NCBI RefSeq assembly: GCF_023218175.1
Contig: NZ_JALPTH010000012.1
Location: 1-64,000 of the forward strand
Direction of reading: 5' to 3'
DNA from: Streptomyces lichenis
Lineage (GTDB): Bacteria; Actinomycetota; Actinomycetes; Streptomycetales; Streptomycetaceae
DNA: 64,000 nt
Shown here one piece after another: positions 28,090 through 37,492 of this stretch; position 1 is the first letter of the stretch, and every line of letters starts with the position of its first letter. Under the pieces are notes generated by a model. That model was not told the origin of the DNA, did not search any database, and saw nothing but the letters and a program-made list of their open reading frames with translations. The position numbers and the translations under genes are program-made.

Positions 28090-29421
28090 GTGCTAGAAGA
28101 GTATCGGATCTCAGGTCGGGGCGCATCGGAGATCGCCGCCAGCGTCGAGCGCGGGGTGGCCGACGGTGCGTTGGAACCGGGCCAAGGTCTGCCGCCCATG
28201 CGGGAGTTGGCTTCCCGGCTCGGGGTCAACCCGAACACGGTCGCGGCCGCGTACCGGACGCTGCGCGAGCGAGGGGTGATCGAGACGGCCGGACGCCGGG
28301 GCAGCCGGGTGCGCGCCCGCCCGGCCACCACGGCGCGCGGCTCGCTGCGGGTCGAGCCGCCGCCGGGGGCGCGCAACCTGGCCGAGGGCAATCCGGACCC
28401 GGCCCTGCTGCCGCCGCTCGGGGACGCCTTCGCGGTGGCCGCGCGGCGGGCGGCGGAGGAGCCGGTGCTGTACGGGCAGCCGCCGGTGGACGAGGAGTTC
28501 GGCCGGCCGGCACGGGCCGGGATGAGCGCGGACGGGGTGCCGGACGGGCCCCTCGCCGTCACCTCCGGGACGCTGGACGCGATCGAGCGGGTGCTCGCGG
28601 TCCATCTGCGCCCGGGCGACGCGGTGGCCGTGGAGGACCCCGGGTGGGCGAGCCTGCTGGACCTCGTACCGGCGCTCGGGCTGCGGCCGGTGCCGGTCGC
28701 CGTGGACGACGACGGACCGCTGCCGGACGCGCTGGAGGCCGCCCTGGCGGCGGGCGCCCGGGCGGTGGTCGTCACCGCCCGCGCGCAGAACCCGACCGGG
28801 GCGGTGGTGGGCGCGGAGCGGGCGGAGGCGCTGCGCGCGATCCTGGCCCGCCGGCCGGAGGTGCTGCTGATCGAGGACGACCACGGGCACGCCTTCGTGG
28901 ACCAGCCGCTGCACCCGCTGTCCGGCTCCACCGGCCGCTGGGTGTTCGTCCGCTCGGTCGCCAAGGCGTACGGGCCGGATCTGCGGGTCGCCGTGCTGAC
29001 CGGGGACCCGGTCACGGTCGACCGGGTGCAGGGCCGCCAGCACCTCGGCCCCGGCTGGGTGAGCCGGCTGCTCCAGCGGGCCGTCGCCGAGCTGTGGCGC
29101 GGCGGCGCGGTGGACCCGGCGGCGGTGGCCGCCGCGTACGGGCGGCGGCGCACCGCACTGGTCGGGGCGCTGGCGCGGCGCGGGGTCGAGGCCCATGGGC
29201 GCAGCGGGATGAACGTATGGGTGCCGGTCCCGGACGAGACCGGGGCGGTGGCACGGCTGCTGCAGTCCGGCTGGGCGGTGGCCCCCGGGGCGCGCTTCCG
29301 GCTGGAGTCCGGCCCCGCGGTCCGGATCACCGTCTCGGAGGTGGAGGGGTCCGAGGTGGAGCGGCTGGCCGAGGCCGTCGCCGCGGCGGTGGCCCCGGTG
29401 GCGCCCCGTACCTACGGCTGA
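28090..29421 (+). CDS. MocR-type PLP-dependent transcriptional regulator (GntR + aminotransferase)
   Basis: 443 aa. N-terminal GntR winged helix (residues about 1-75: LPPMRELASRLGVNPNTVAA, then RGVIETAGRRGSRV), linker, then a class I aminotransferase-like domain with the PLP lysine in FVRSVAKAYGPDLRVAVL and ARAQNPTGAVV for cofactor binding. MocR regulators sense PLP or amino acids and often control vitamin B6, GABA or taurine genes. GTG 28090 appears leaderless. Divergent from a PNPOx-family gene, the probable target. Confidence 0.9.
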   Translation: MLEEYRISGRGASEIAASVERGVADGALEPGQGLPPMRELASRLGVNPNTVAAAYRTLRERGVIETAGRRGSRVRARPATTARGSLRVEPPPGARNLAEGNPDPALLPPLGDAFAVAARRAAEEPVLYGQPPVDEEFGRPARAGMSADGVPDGPLAVTSGTLDAIERVLAVHLRPGDAVAVEDPGWASLLDLVPALGLRPVPVAVDDDGPLPDALEAALAAGARAVVVTARAQNPTGAVVGAERAEALRAILARRPEVLLIEDDHGHAFVDQPLHPLSGSTGRWVFVRSVAKAYGPDLRVAVLTGDPVTVDRVQGRQHLGPGWVSRLLQRAVAELWRGGAVDPAAVAAAYGRRRTALVGALARRGVEAHGRSGMNVWVPVPDETGAVARLLQSGWAVAPGARFRLESGPAVRITVSEVEGSEVERLAEAVAAAVAPVAPRTYG

Positions 29422-30383
29422 GGTGTGCTCCTGCGTCCGCGGGGGGCCCGCTGCTGGGTGAGGACGGCGCCGGCTATGACGATCAGGGCGCCCACCGGGG
29501 TGTTCCAGGTCAGCTCCTCGCCGAGGATGCCGACCCCCGCCGCGGTGGCGATGACCGGCACGAAGTAGGTGACCATCTGGCCGGTGGTCGGGCCGACCTC
29601 GGCGACCAGTCCGTACTGGATCAGCACCGCCAGCCCCGTACCCAGGGCGCCGAGGGCGGCCACTGCGAGCAGCGGGACGACCGGGAGGGAGGACGGGAGG
29701 TCGGTCAACAGAGCGGCCACGACGGTCAGTTGCAGCAGGGCCAGGAAGAGCTGGGAGCCGGTCAGCGCCAGATGCGACTCCTCACGTCCGGCGAGGGTGC
29801 GCCGGACGTAGATCCAGCCGACCGGGTAGCTCAGCGAGGCGCCCAGCGCCATCGCGGTGCCGGTGGCGTCCAGACCGGAGAAGCCCTGCCAGGCGCCCAG
29901 CACGGTCAGCACCCCGAGGAAGCCGATGCCCAGGCCGGCCACCCGGCGGCGGGTCGGCCGGTCCTCGGAGAGCGCCACCAGGGAGAGGAGCATGCCCCAC
30001 AGGGGGGAGGTGGCGTTGCAGATGCCGGCCAGGGTGGAGGGGATGGTCAGCTCGGCATAGGCGAACAGGGAGAACGGCAGGGCGTTGAGCAGGAACCCCG
30101 CCACCGCGAGATGGCCCCAGGTCCGCAGCCCGCGCGGCAGCGGCGTGCGCTTGACCGCCATCGCGACCGCGAGCACCGCCGTGCCGAACAGCAGCCGCCC
30201 GAAGGTGACCTGCAACGGTGCGAACGCGCCGGTGCCCACCTTGATCAGCAGAAAGCTGAAGCCCCAGATGAGCGAGAGCGCGGCGAAGCGCAGCCGCCAG
30301 TCCAGGGTGCGGCGAGGGGGGCCCGGGGTGGGCGGGGTGGGCGCGGCGTCCACCTGGGTCGCGGGCCGGAGAGGGGTGGTCAT
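29412..30383 (-). CDS. EamA family transporter (third copy)
   Basis: 323 aa, ten predicted helices (LSLIWGFSFLLIKVGTGAFA; AGICNATSPLWGMLLSLVAL; GLVAEVGPTTGQMVTYFVPV). Likely exports small metabolites. ATG 30383 was chosen as the last methionine before the conserved start; no good ribosome site is seen. Overlaps the mocR-type gene's 3' end by 10 bp (convergent) and is divergent from a LysR regulator 73 bp away, which probably controls it. Confidence 0.9.
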   Translation of the reverse strand: MTTPLRPATQVDAAPTPPTPGPPRRTLDWRLRFAALSLIWGFSFLLIKVGTGAFAPLQVTFGRLLFGTAVLAVAMAVKRTPLPRGLRTWGHLAVAGFLLNALPFSLFAYAELTIPSTLAGICNATSPLWGMLLSLVALSEDRPTRRRVAGLGIGFLGVLTVLGAWQGFSGLDATGTAMALGASLSYPVGWIYVRRTLAGREESHLALTGSQLFLALLQLTVVAALLTDLPSSLPVVPLLAVAALGALGTGLAVLIQYGLVAEVGPTTGQMVTYFVPVIATAAGVGILGEELTWNTPVGALIVIAGAVLTQQRAPRGRRSTPQP

Positions 30384-30456
30384 ACGACGACGATGGCGGC
30401 CCCCACCTCGTAGCACAAGCGAGTTTTCGTTCGAGTAATGGATTAGCATCACTAAC

Positions 30457-31392
30457 ATGTTGAACCTGGAGCGCCTTCGCACCCTGGACGCCCTGGCCCG
30501 GCACGGCTCCGTGAGCGGTGCGGCCGAGGGGCTGCATGTGACCACCTCCGCCGTCTCCCAGCAGCTCTCCAAACTGGAGCGCGAGGTGGGGCAGCAGCTC
30601 GTCGCCAAGCGGGGGCGCGGGGTGCGGCTGACCGACGCCGGGATGCTGCTGGCCGACCACGCGGCGCGCATCCTCTCGCAGGTCGAGCTGGCGCAGTCGG
30701 ACATCGAGGCCCAGCGCGGCCAGGTGGTGGGCGAGGTGCGGATCACCGGATTCCCCACCGCCGCCCGGGGGTTGTTCCCCGCCACGGTCTCCGCCCTGCG
30801 CCGGGACCACCCCGACCTGTCGGTTCGCACCCGGGAGCTGGAACCGGAACCGGGCATCCACCATGTGGTGCGCGGTGATGTCGACGTGGCCGTGGTGCTC
30901 GACTGGAGCAACAAGCGGCTGCCGGTGCCGGAGGGGCTGACCCGGGTCCATCTGCTGGACGACATCGCGGATGTGGCGCTGCCGGCGGACCATCCGCTCG
31001 CCGGACGCGCCGAGTTGGACCTCGCGGAGCTGGCCGACGACGAGTGGGTGTCCTGGCCGGAGGGCGAGGCCTGCCGGGACTGGCTGGTGTTCACCCTGCG
31101 CTCGGCCGGCGTCGAACCGCGCATCGCCCACACCGCGTACGAGCACCACACCCAGCTGGTGCTGGTCCGGGCTGGCCTCGGGGTGTGCGTGACCCCCCGG
31201 CTGGGCCGGGACCCGGTGCCCGACGGGGTCGTGCTGGTCCCGCTGCGCCATCGGCTGCACCGCCATATCCACGCCGCCTGGCGCGAGGACGCCGACCGCC
31301 GGCCGTCGGTCCGCGCGGCGGTCGAGGCGCTGCGCGCGGCCGGTGAGGCGGCGGCGAGGGCCGGTGGAGCGGTCGCGGCGGCCGGCGGCTAG
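30457..31392 (+). CDS. LysR family transcriptional regulator
   Basis: 311 aa. N-terminal winged helix (LERLRTLDALARHGSVSGAA, TTSAVSQQLSKLEREVGQQL) and a substrate-binding-like domain (EVRITGFPTAARGLFP onward). ATG 30457 has no ribosome site; TAGCAT at 30444-30449 places transcription start at the ATG, so probably leaderless. Only 73 bp separate it from the divergent EamA gene, a classical LysR regulator/exporter layout (compare argP-argO). Confidence 0.9.
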   Translation: MLNLERLRTLDALARHGSVSGAAEGLHVTTSAVSQQLSKLEREVGQQLVAKRGRGVRLTDAGMLLADHAARILSQVELAQSDIEAQRGQVVGEVRITGFPTAARGLFPATVSALRRDHPDLSVRTRELEPEPGIHHVVRGDVDVAVVLDWSNKRLPVPEGLTRVHLLDDIADVALPADHPLAGRAELDLAELADDEWVSWPEGEACRDWLVFTLRSAGVEPRIAHTAYEHHTQLVLVRAGLGVCVTPRLGRDPVPDGVVLVPLRHRLHRHIHAAWREDADRRPSVRAAVEALRAAGEAAARAGGAVAAAGG

Positions 31393-31443
31393 CCGGCTTT
31401 CCCCACACGGCCCAGGCCGCCGCCGCGAGGCGCGCGTCCGGGC

Positions 31444-31890
31444 TCAGGCCAGCACGATCGATCCGTCCTTGACGGCGATCGCGGTGGCGGGCAGCGGGGC
31501 GGTGGCCGGGCCGGTCTTCACCGTGCCGTCGGAGGCGTCGAAGGCGCTGCCGTGGCAGGGGCACCGAATCACCCCGTCCACCACGTCCTTCACCGCGCAC
31601 CCGGCATGGGTGCACTTCGCCGAGAACGCCTTGAACTCGCCGGCCCTCGGCTGGGTCACCACCAGCCCGCCGACCACCGCGCCACCGCCCTCCGGGATGT
31701 CCGCCGTACTGGCGATCACCGTGCCGGCGTCCGTTCCGGCCGAACCGGCGCCGCCCTGGGCACCGGAGCCGTCCGAGCCCCCGCAGGCGGTGAGCACGGC
31801 GGCGGCCAGTCCGGCGCCACCCGCCGCCGCGATGACCGTGCGGCGCCCCACCGCCCCGACCGCCCCGCCGCTGTCCCGTGTTCCGGCCAT
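31444..31890 (-). CDS. Rieske [2Fe-2S] lipoprotein
   Basis: 148 aa. A twin-Arg-like N-terminus (GRRTVIAAAGGAG) leads to a lipobox ending LTAC (residues about 34-37), so the protein is exported and lipid-anchored, possibly by Tat. The Rieske motifs are intact: CTHAGC near residue 93 and CPCHGSAFD near residue 111, giving two Cys and two His iron ligands. Likely a ferredoxin-like electron carrier at the membrane; no partner oxygenase or cytochrome gene is adjacent. ATG 31890 after GGGAGG; a GTG three bases upstream is the alternative. Confidence 0.9.
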   Translation of the reverse strand: MAGTRDSGGAVGAVGRRTVIAAAGGAGLAAAVLTACGGSDGSGAQGGAGSAGTDAGTVIASTADIPEGGGAVVGGLVVTQPRAGEFKAFSAKCTHAGCAVKDVVDGVIRCPCHGSAFDASDGTVKTGPATAPLPATAIAVKDGSIVLA

Positions 31891-32129
31891 CACGGCCTCC
31901 CTCTCGGTCCGAGCCGATTGCCCTGTCGATGGGGAGTACGGGGGCGGGGGACGCGGCGTTCACCACGGTCCGCCGTCCCCCTGGACGGGGACCCGGCCGC
32001 CGGGAGTCGTACCTGAGACGGACCCCGGAACCGTCCCGGAGTCTGATCATGCGTCACCAGCGGAACCTCCGCTTCCCACCAGCGTCTTGTCCGGCGTCGA
32101 GCCGACCGGACGGAGACAAGGTGAGGAAC

Positions 32130-33254
32130 ATGACGGACGGGGCCGCCGGGACCAAGGCGTTCGCACCGGAGTACCAGGGCGCCCTGGGCGCGCTGTCGGT
32201 GAACGCCTCCCTGCCCGAGGTGCTGGCCAGCGGGCTACGGGAACGGGAGGCCGCGCGGGCCGCCGGTGACGCGGGCGAGGCGGCACGCTGCGGGCTCGCC
32301 GTCGCCGAGGCGTACCGGCGGCTGGGCCGTGCGGAGGAGGCCGACCAGGCCTGGAAGGAGAGCTTCCGGGCCGCTCGCTCGGCGGACCGACCGGACGCCA
32401 TGGCCTGGGCGTTGTGGAGCGGCGGCACCCTCGCCCGCCAGCGGGGCGCCTTCCGGCTGGCCTACCGGCTGCTGCGGCTGGCGGCCGAGTGGGGCGAGCG
32501 GGGCGGGGACGTCGTGGTGCGCGGCTACTCGCTGGCCGGGCTGGCCGAGACGGGCCGGATCCAGGGCGACTACGAGGCGGTCGCCCTGCTGCACGAGCAG
32601 CTCCTCGCCGAGGCCCGCCGGCGGGGCGAGGCCCGGCACACCGTCTGGGCGCTGGAGGGCATCGCCCAGATCCACCGCAACACCGGCTCGTACGACAAGG
32701 CCCTGGCCCTCTTCGAGGAGGCGGCCGACACCGCCCTGCGGGCCGAGGACCGGCGCGGCTGGGCCTGGGCGCTGCGCGGGGTCGCCGATGTGGTCTCGGT
32801 GCGCGACGGCGACACCGAACGCGCCCTGGCACTGCTGGCCAGGGCCGAGGACGCCTGCCGGGAGATAGGCCTGACCAGCGCGCTCGCCTACAACCACAAG
32901 ATGCGCGGCAACGTCCTGTACCGCGCCGGGCGCCACCAGGAGGCGCGCGAGCTGTACGAGCAGGCGCTGGAGGAGTTCACCGGGATGGACGAGGCCCGCG
33001 GCACGGCGCTCGCCCGGCTCGGGCTGGCCAAGGCACGGGCGCGGCTCGGCCGGGACCCCCGGGAGACCGCGGGCGAACTGGTCGAGATACGGGCCCTGCT
33101 GGAGCGGATCGGGCTGCGGCAGGCCCGGCAGATGGCGGCCGCGGCAGCGGACGAGCTCGGGGTGGGCCCGCTGCCCGACCCGCGCCGGGCGGCTGCCGCC
33201 GCCCCGAGCCCGGCCGAGGAACTGCGCTCCGCCGATCCGGAGGCTCTGCGATGA
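32130..33254 (+). CDS. Tetratricopeptide repeat protein
   Basis: 374 aa, almost all alpha-helical, with about six TPR-like units (for example AAEAYRRLGRAEEADQA-like patterns, QIHRNTGSYDKALALFEEAA, GNVLYRAGRHQEARELYEQA). Probably a protein-interaction scaffold; no DNA-binding or enzymatic domain. ATG 32130 follows GTGAGGAAC. The stop overlaps the start of the polyprenyl synthase gene by 4 bp (ATGA), so the two are produced together. Confidence 0.85.
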   Translation: MTDGAAGTKAFAPEYQGALGALSVNASLPEVLASGLREREAARAAGDAGEAARCGLAVAEAYRRLGRAEEADQAWKESFRAARSADRPDAMAWALWSGGTLARQRGAFRLAYRLLRLAAEWGERGGDVVVRGYSLAGLAETGRIQGDYEAVALLHEQLLAEARRRGEARHTVWALEGIAQIHRNTGSYDKALALFEEAADTALRAEDRRGWAWALRGVADVVSVRDGDTERALALLARAEDACREIGLTSALAYNHKMRGNVLYRAGRHQEARELYEQALEEFTGMDEARGTALARLGLAKARARLGRDPRETAGELVEIRALLERIGLRQARQMAAAAADELGVGPLPDPRRAAAAAPSPAEELRSADPEALR

Positions 33255-34333
33255 CCCGCTCGGCCGGCGCGGTGGCCGCCGAGGGGCCGGTGGCGGCCGA
33301 CGCCGCCCGGGCGCGCTCCGTCCTGACGCGGTGCCGCGGACTGGTGCGACCGGCCCTGGCCGAGGCCGTCGGGACCCTGCACCCCTGGATCGGCCGGATA
33401 GCCGGCTACGCGCTCGGCTGGAGCGACGCGGCCGGCACCCCCGCCCCGGGCGCCTCGGAGGGCAAGGGTCTGCGGGGCGCCCTGGCGGTGCTGGGCGCGG
33501 AGGCGGTGGGCGCGCCCGGCGAGAGCGCCATCCCCGCGGCGGTGGCGGTGGAACTGGTGCACACCTTCTCGCTGCTGCACGACGACCTCATGGACGGGGA
33601 CACCACCCGGCGGGGCCGGACTGCGGCCTGGCGGGCCTTCGGGACCGGGCCCGCGGTGCTGGCCGGGGACGCGCTGCACGCCCTGGCCGTGCGGACCCTC
33701 GCGGAGGCGGGCGGGCCGGCGTCGCCCGCCGCGGTGCGCCGGCTGTGCGCCACCCTCACCACCCTGGTGGCCGGGCAGGCCGACGACCTGCTGCTGGAGC
33801 ACCGGCCGTGGGCCGGCCCGGAGGCCGTACCGCCCGAGGAGTACCGCTCCGTGGCCGAGCGGAAGACGGGCGTACTGCTCGGCTGCGCCCTGGCCCTCGG
33901 CGCCGAACTCGCCGGGGCCCCGGACGAGTCGGTCACCGCCCTGGACCGCGCCGGCCGCCACCTGGGCATCGCCTTCCAGGCCGTCGACGACCTGCTGGGC
34001 ATCTGGGGCGACCCGGCACTGACCGGCAAGCCCGTCGGCGGCGACCTGCGGCGGGGCAAGAAGACCCGCCCCGTGCTGGCCGCGCTCGCCGACGGCGGAC
34101 CGGAGTCCCGCGAACTCGCCGCGCTGCTGGGCCGCTCCGCGCCGATGGACGACCGGACGGCCGCCCGGGCGGCCACCCTCGCCGAGGCCGCCGGCGGCCT
34201 CGCCGCGACACGGGACGAGGCCCACCGGCACCTGGAGGCGGCGCGCACCCAGCTGCGGGCGGCCCGCCTCCACCCGGCCCCGGCGCGCGACCTGGAGGCG
34301 CTGATCGGCTCTCTGTTTCACCGGAGTCGGTGA
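33251..34333 (+). CDS. Polyprenyl synthetase (isoprenyl diphosphate synthase) family protein
   Basis: 360 aa, all-helical trans-isoprenyl diphosphate synthase. First Asp-rich motif is intact (DDLMD, residues 111-115); the second reads DDLLG (246-250), as in many streptomycete relatives, with GKKTRP following. Condenses IPP with an allylic diphosphate. F106, five residues before the first motif, suggests a short product (C15-C20), an inference. Coupled to a TPR protein gene (ATGA). No terpene synthase or carotenoid gene is nearby, so the product's use is unknown. Confidence 0.9.
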   Translation: MTRSAGAVAAEGPVAADAARARSVLTRCRGLVRPALAEAVGTLHPWIGRIAGYALGWSDAAGTPAPGASEGKGLRGALAVLGAEAVGAPGESAIPAAVAVELVHTFSLLHDDLMDGDTTRRGRTAAWRAFGTGPAVLAGDALHALAVRTLAEAGGPASPAAVRRLCATLTTLVAGQADDLLLEHRPWAGPEAVPPEEYRSVAERKTGVLLGCALALGAELAGAPDESVTALDRAGRHLGIAFQAVDDLLGIWGDPALTGKPVGGDLRRGKKTRPVLAALADGGPESRELAALLGRSAPMDDRTAARAATLAEAAGGLAATRDEAHRHLEAARTQLRAARLHPAPARDLEALIGSLFHRSR

Positions 34334-34406
34334 GTGGGTGAGGTGGCGGGGGGCAGCCGGCGCGCCCCCTCGTCAGGGGTGGCCGCCGGCCGCGCGGGGC
34401 CCTGCG

Positions 34407-34443
34407 GCCTCCCCGGCCGTCACCCGGTGCCGGCCGGGGAGGC
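34407..34443 (+). terminator. Terminator after polyprenyl synthase gene
   Basis: 13-bp perfect stem GCCTCCCCGGCCG (34407-34419) with its complement at 34431-34443, 11-base loop. Located about 75 bp after the stop codon. Confidence 0.75.
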
Positions 34444-34536
34444 GGCCGTCGCCGGATCCCGGATGCTGTCCTGGAGCCGGCCGAAGGTGATCCTCTCGTC
34501 GGCCGGGCGGTTGCCGAGCGCGGCGAGCAGGGAATT

Positions 34537-35350
34537 TCAGCGTTCCGCCCGGGTGCCGCGCCGGTCGAGCAGATGGGGCTGGGCGAGGTCGGGCTCGTCG
34601 TGGCCGAGGACCTCGTCGGTGGGCAGTTGACGTAGGTGGTGGGTGCGATGGCGGGAGTCGAGGACGGCGCGGTGCACCTCCCGTTCCGACCACACGCCGT
34701 CGGATTCGAGGGCGTCCAGCCAGGACTGCAGCACGGCGGCCGGGTCGGGGTGGCGGTCGAGTTCGTCGTCGGTCGGCAGCCGCAGTACGGCCTCGTTGCC
34801 GTCCACCGGGGCCCGGGCGGCCGCGGCTGCCCGCAGCCAGTCGGGAATGCCGTCCCGTTGGCTGATTCAGGAGAGTTCGAGCGGGTGCGGGGCGCGGGGC
34901 GTCTCGGTGACCGCGGTGTGCGGGGTGTGCGGGTTGGCGGCGAGAGCGGTCAGCGCGGCGGCCCGCCGGTGCTGGTGGTTGGCTTCCAGGAGACGGACCG
35001 GACCGCCGAGGTCGACGCCCTCGACGATGCGGTCCGGGCGGGGGGCTGGAGGGTGCGGAGACGACGGTGGGCTGTTCCACCGTGGTGAGCAGGGCGCATA
35101 CCTCGGCCAGGTGAGCGGCGTTGGCGCTGAGCAGGGCCAGGTCCTCGGCCGTGGTGATGGTCTGCCGGCGGCGGTCGTTCGTGGATGTGCCGCGAGAGGT
35201 GAGCAGGCGGCCTCGGCGAACGCAGGCGTCGGCGGCGGTGCGCAGGTCCTCGACCGCGAGCTCGGCGACGCCTGGATGGGAACGGACCCGCTGGGCGATC
35301 CCCCCGAGGCGGTGGCGGGCGGTGATACTCGGTCTGGGCCGGTCGGCCAT
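34537..35350 (-). pseudogene. Broken gene for an unknown Leu/Ala-rich protein (one frameshift and one internal stop)
   Basis: Reading from ATG 35350 (MADRPRPSITARHRLGG), coding-like sequence continues to a run of six G (35040-35045). One extra base there moves the frame to VEGVDLGGPVRLLEANHQHR and LTALAANPHTPHTAVTE, ending at a TGA at 34867-34869. In that same frame the coding character resumes at once with IPDWLRAAAAARAP and VLQSWLDALESDGVWSEREV and ends at 34537. Correcting both lesions would give about 271 residues. The family is not recognised; LAANPHTP resembles leucine-rich-variant repeats. Frame quality on both sides is the only evidence, so a sequencing error cannot be excluded. Confidence 0.5.
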
Positions 35351-36054
35351 CTCCGCAGGGACGTTCGGCCCTGATCGAGGCCGCGCTCCGCGTGATCCAA
35401 TGGTGCTGTACGCGGAACGGGACCGGGCGGTACGGAGGGGCCCCCGCCGTCCGGACCGCCCGGGCCCGACCGCGTACCCCGCCCGGGGGACCCGTACCGG
35501 ATGGCACCCCGGTACCGGGGCTCGGCTGGGGAGCAGCCGGCCCTGAGGGCGACAGGCCGGGGTCGCAGTACAGCCGGCCCGTCGTCCCCAGGCGCCGGCC
35601 GGGCGGGGAGAGAAGAGGTTGTCACGACCCGGTGTGGCACGCCCCTGCGCGAAGGCGGCTCGCTCCTCGGGATCGTCGAGGCCGACGACATCGGCAGGAA
35701 CGTCGAGATGTCGGCGTCGAGCCATTCGACGAGTGCGTTGCCACGTTCCCGTGACGAACGGGCTGTTCCTCATCGCGCGCTGCGAAGCACTGCCCGTGGG
35801 CTCACCTGCCGCAGGCATTGACCCGCCGGTCAGGCCCTGGCTGGGCGAGAGCCAGGCGGGCGAGGGGGGCGGTGCTGGACGGCGTGCCGGGCCACCAGGG
35901 CCCCCGGCTTCCGCCTGGGAGGGCCGTTCCATGTGGCCTGCATCCCCGCCCCGCACGAGGAGGCGGAGTCAGCCGTCGCCGACGGGGCGAGGGCCATGTC
36001 TCGGCATCGCCAACGGGCAGTGGTCAAAGGGGTGTTGTGGCAGTATGTGCTGGC
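35351..36054. other. Degenerate intergenic region of about 700 bp
   Basis: No intact gene. Contains the HipA-like 5' fossil (annotated separately) and, near 35905-35995 on the plus strand, a short coding-like frame (APGFRLGGPFHVACIPAPHE) that could be another gene remnant. The region has the mixed, stop-ridden frames of decaying DNA. Confidence 0.4.
35612..35711 (+). pseudogene. Fossil 5' end of a HipA-like kinase gene
   Basis: About 33 codons (EEVVTTRCGTPLREGGSLLG then IVEADDIGRNVEM) match the first residues of the intact HipA-like kinase at 49943 (EVVATRYVTPLREGGSLPGI, VEADDLGTYVM) with close DNA similarity. After this the homology stops abruptly; the catalytic parts are absent. A truncated duplicate or remnant of a second copy. 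Confidence 0.75.
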
Positions 36055-37492
36055 ATGTCTCCCTCTTTGGCGCGGTCCTTTCCGGTCGGTCGCCGCCGTC
36101 TGATCCTGCTGCTGCTCCCGCTGGTGCTGCTGCTCGGGTTGGGCTCCCCTGCGAGTCCGGCGGACGCGGCTCCCGCCGACCGGACGGCGGCCGATCGGCG
36201 GCCGGTGCCCGGGGCCGCCGCCGCGACGCCGGACCGCGCCCGCCACGACGTGGCGCTGCGCTCGGACGCCGACGGCGGCCACTGGAGCGGACGGCAGCGG
36301 GTGTCGTTCCGCAACGCGTCGGACCGGCCGCTGCGCGAGGTGTACCTCCGGCTGTGGGGCAACGGCGAGGACGGCTGCGGTACGCCCGGCACGCCGTCCC
36401 CCGTCCGGGTGTCCCACGTACGCGGTGGCGTACCGGGTCGTCCGGCCGTGGGCTGCACCGCCCTGCCCCTCACCCTGCCCCGGCCGCTGGCGCGCGGTCA
36501 GCGGACGTCCATCGCCTTCGACGTCTCCCTCACCGTGCCCGACCGCAACGCCCGCTTCGGCCGCGAGGGCGCCTTCCGCTTCCTCGGCAACGCACTGCCG
36601 GTGCTCGCCGTGCACGACGCCACGGGCTGGCACCTCGACCCGTACGTCCGGGTCGGTGAGAGCTTCCACGCCCTGGCGGGCGACTTCCATGTCCGGCTGG
36701 ACCACCCGTCGGCGCTGAAGGTGCCCGCGACCGGTGAGACCCGCACCCGCCCCGGCGGCCCCGGCCGTACGGTCACCACCAGCGTCGGCCAGCGGGTACG
36801 GGACTTCGCCTGGGCCGCCGGCCCGTTCCACACGGCGGAGGAGACCACGCCCGCAGGTGTGCGCGTAAGATCGTTTTGGGCGCCCGGCACCCCGGCCGAG
36901 GGCGTGCGGCTCAACCGCGCTTACGGCGTCGCCTCGATCGACCGGTTCGGCCGGGAGTTCGGCCGCTATCCGTACGGCGAGATCGACTTGGTGATGACCC
37001 CCGGGTTCGGCGGCGGCATGGAATACCGCGGCCTGGTCCTCCTCGGCACCGGCGAGGAAGGCAGCGCCGTCGTCCACGAGGTGGCGCACCAGTGGTGGTA
37101 CGGCATCGTGGGCAACGACGAGTACGCCGCGCCCTGGCTGGACGAGAGCTTCGCCCAGTACGCCGGCTTCCGCTTCCTCGGCGAGGACATGCGCGACTGC
37201 TGGTCCGACGAGGACTGGGTGTACTGGCCCAGCGACAGCACCACGCTGACCCGCTCGATGGCCTACTTCTCGCAGCACCGCGACGAGTCACTCCGTCATC
37301 TACATGGCCGGGCCGTGCGCCCTGTCCGACCTGGAACAGGTCCTCGGCACGGACACCATGGCACGGCTCCTGCGGCGGTACGCCCGGGACCACTGGTACG
37401 GCGTCTCCACCACCGCCGCCTTCAAGAAGGCCGCCCAGTCCATGACGGACCAGGACCTCGGTCCCTTCTGGGAGGCCCACCGGATCCACTGA
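36055..37492 (+). pseudogene. Secreted M1 family metallopeptidase, frameshifted near its 3' end
   Basis: N-terminal signal peptide (GRRRLILLLLPLVLLLGLG, cleavage near SPADA), then an aminopeptidase N-like beta domain and the zinc site HEVAH (341-345) with the third ligand in the downstream E364 of WLDESFAQY; the GGGMEYRG exopeptidase loop precedes it. After MAYFSQHRDE one extra base (T 37288) shifts the frame: the expected SVIYMAGPCALSDLEQVLGT continues in another frame to a stop at 37492. Without repair the product ends in unrelated residues at 37521. The active site is complete, so a sequencing error or a recently broken gene are both possible. Confidence 0.8.

Noticed and set aside
32130..34333. 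Terpene biosynthetic gene cluster
   Set aside because: Only a single isoprenyl diphosphate synthase is found, with no terpene cyclase, P450 or carotenoid gene nearby.
34334..36054. Possible insertion sequence or transposase in the degraded zone
   Set aside because: No terminal inverted repeats, no DDE motif, and no transposase family recognised in either strand.
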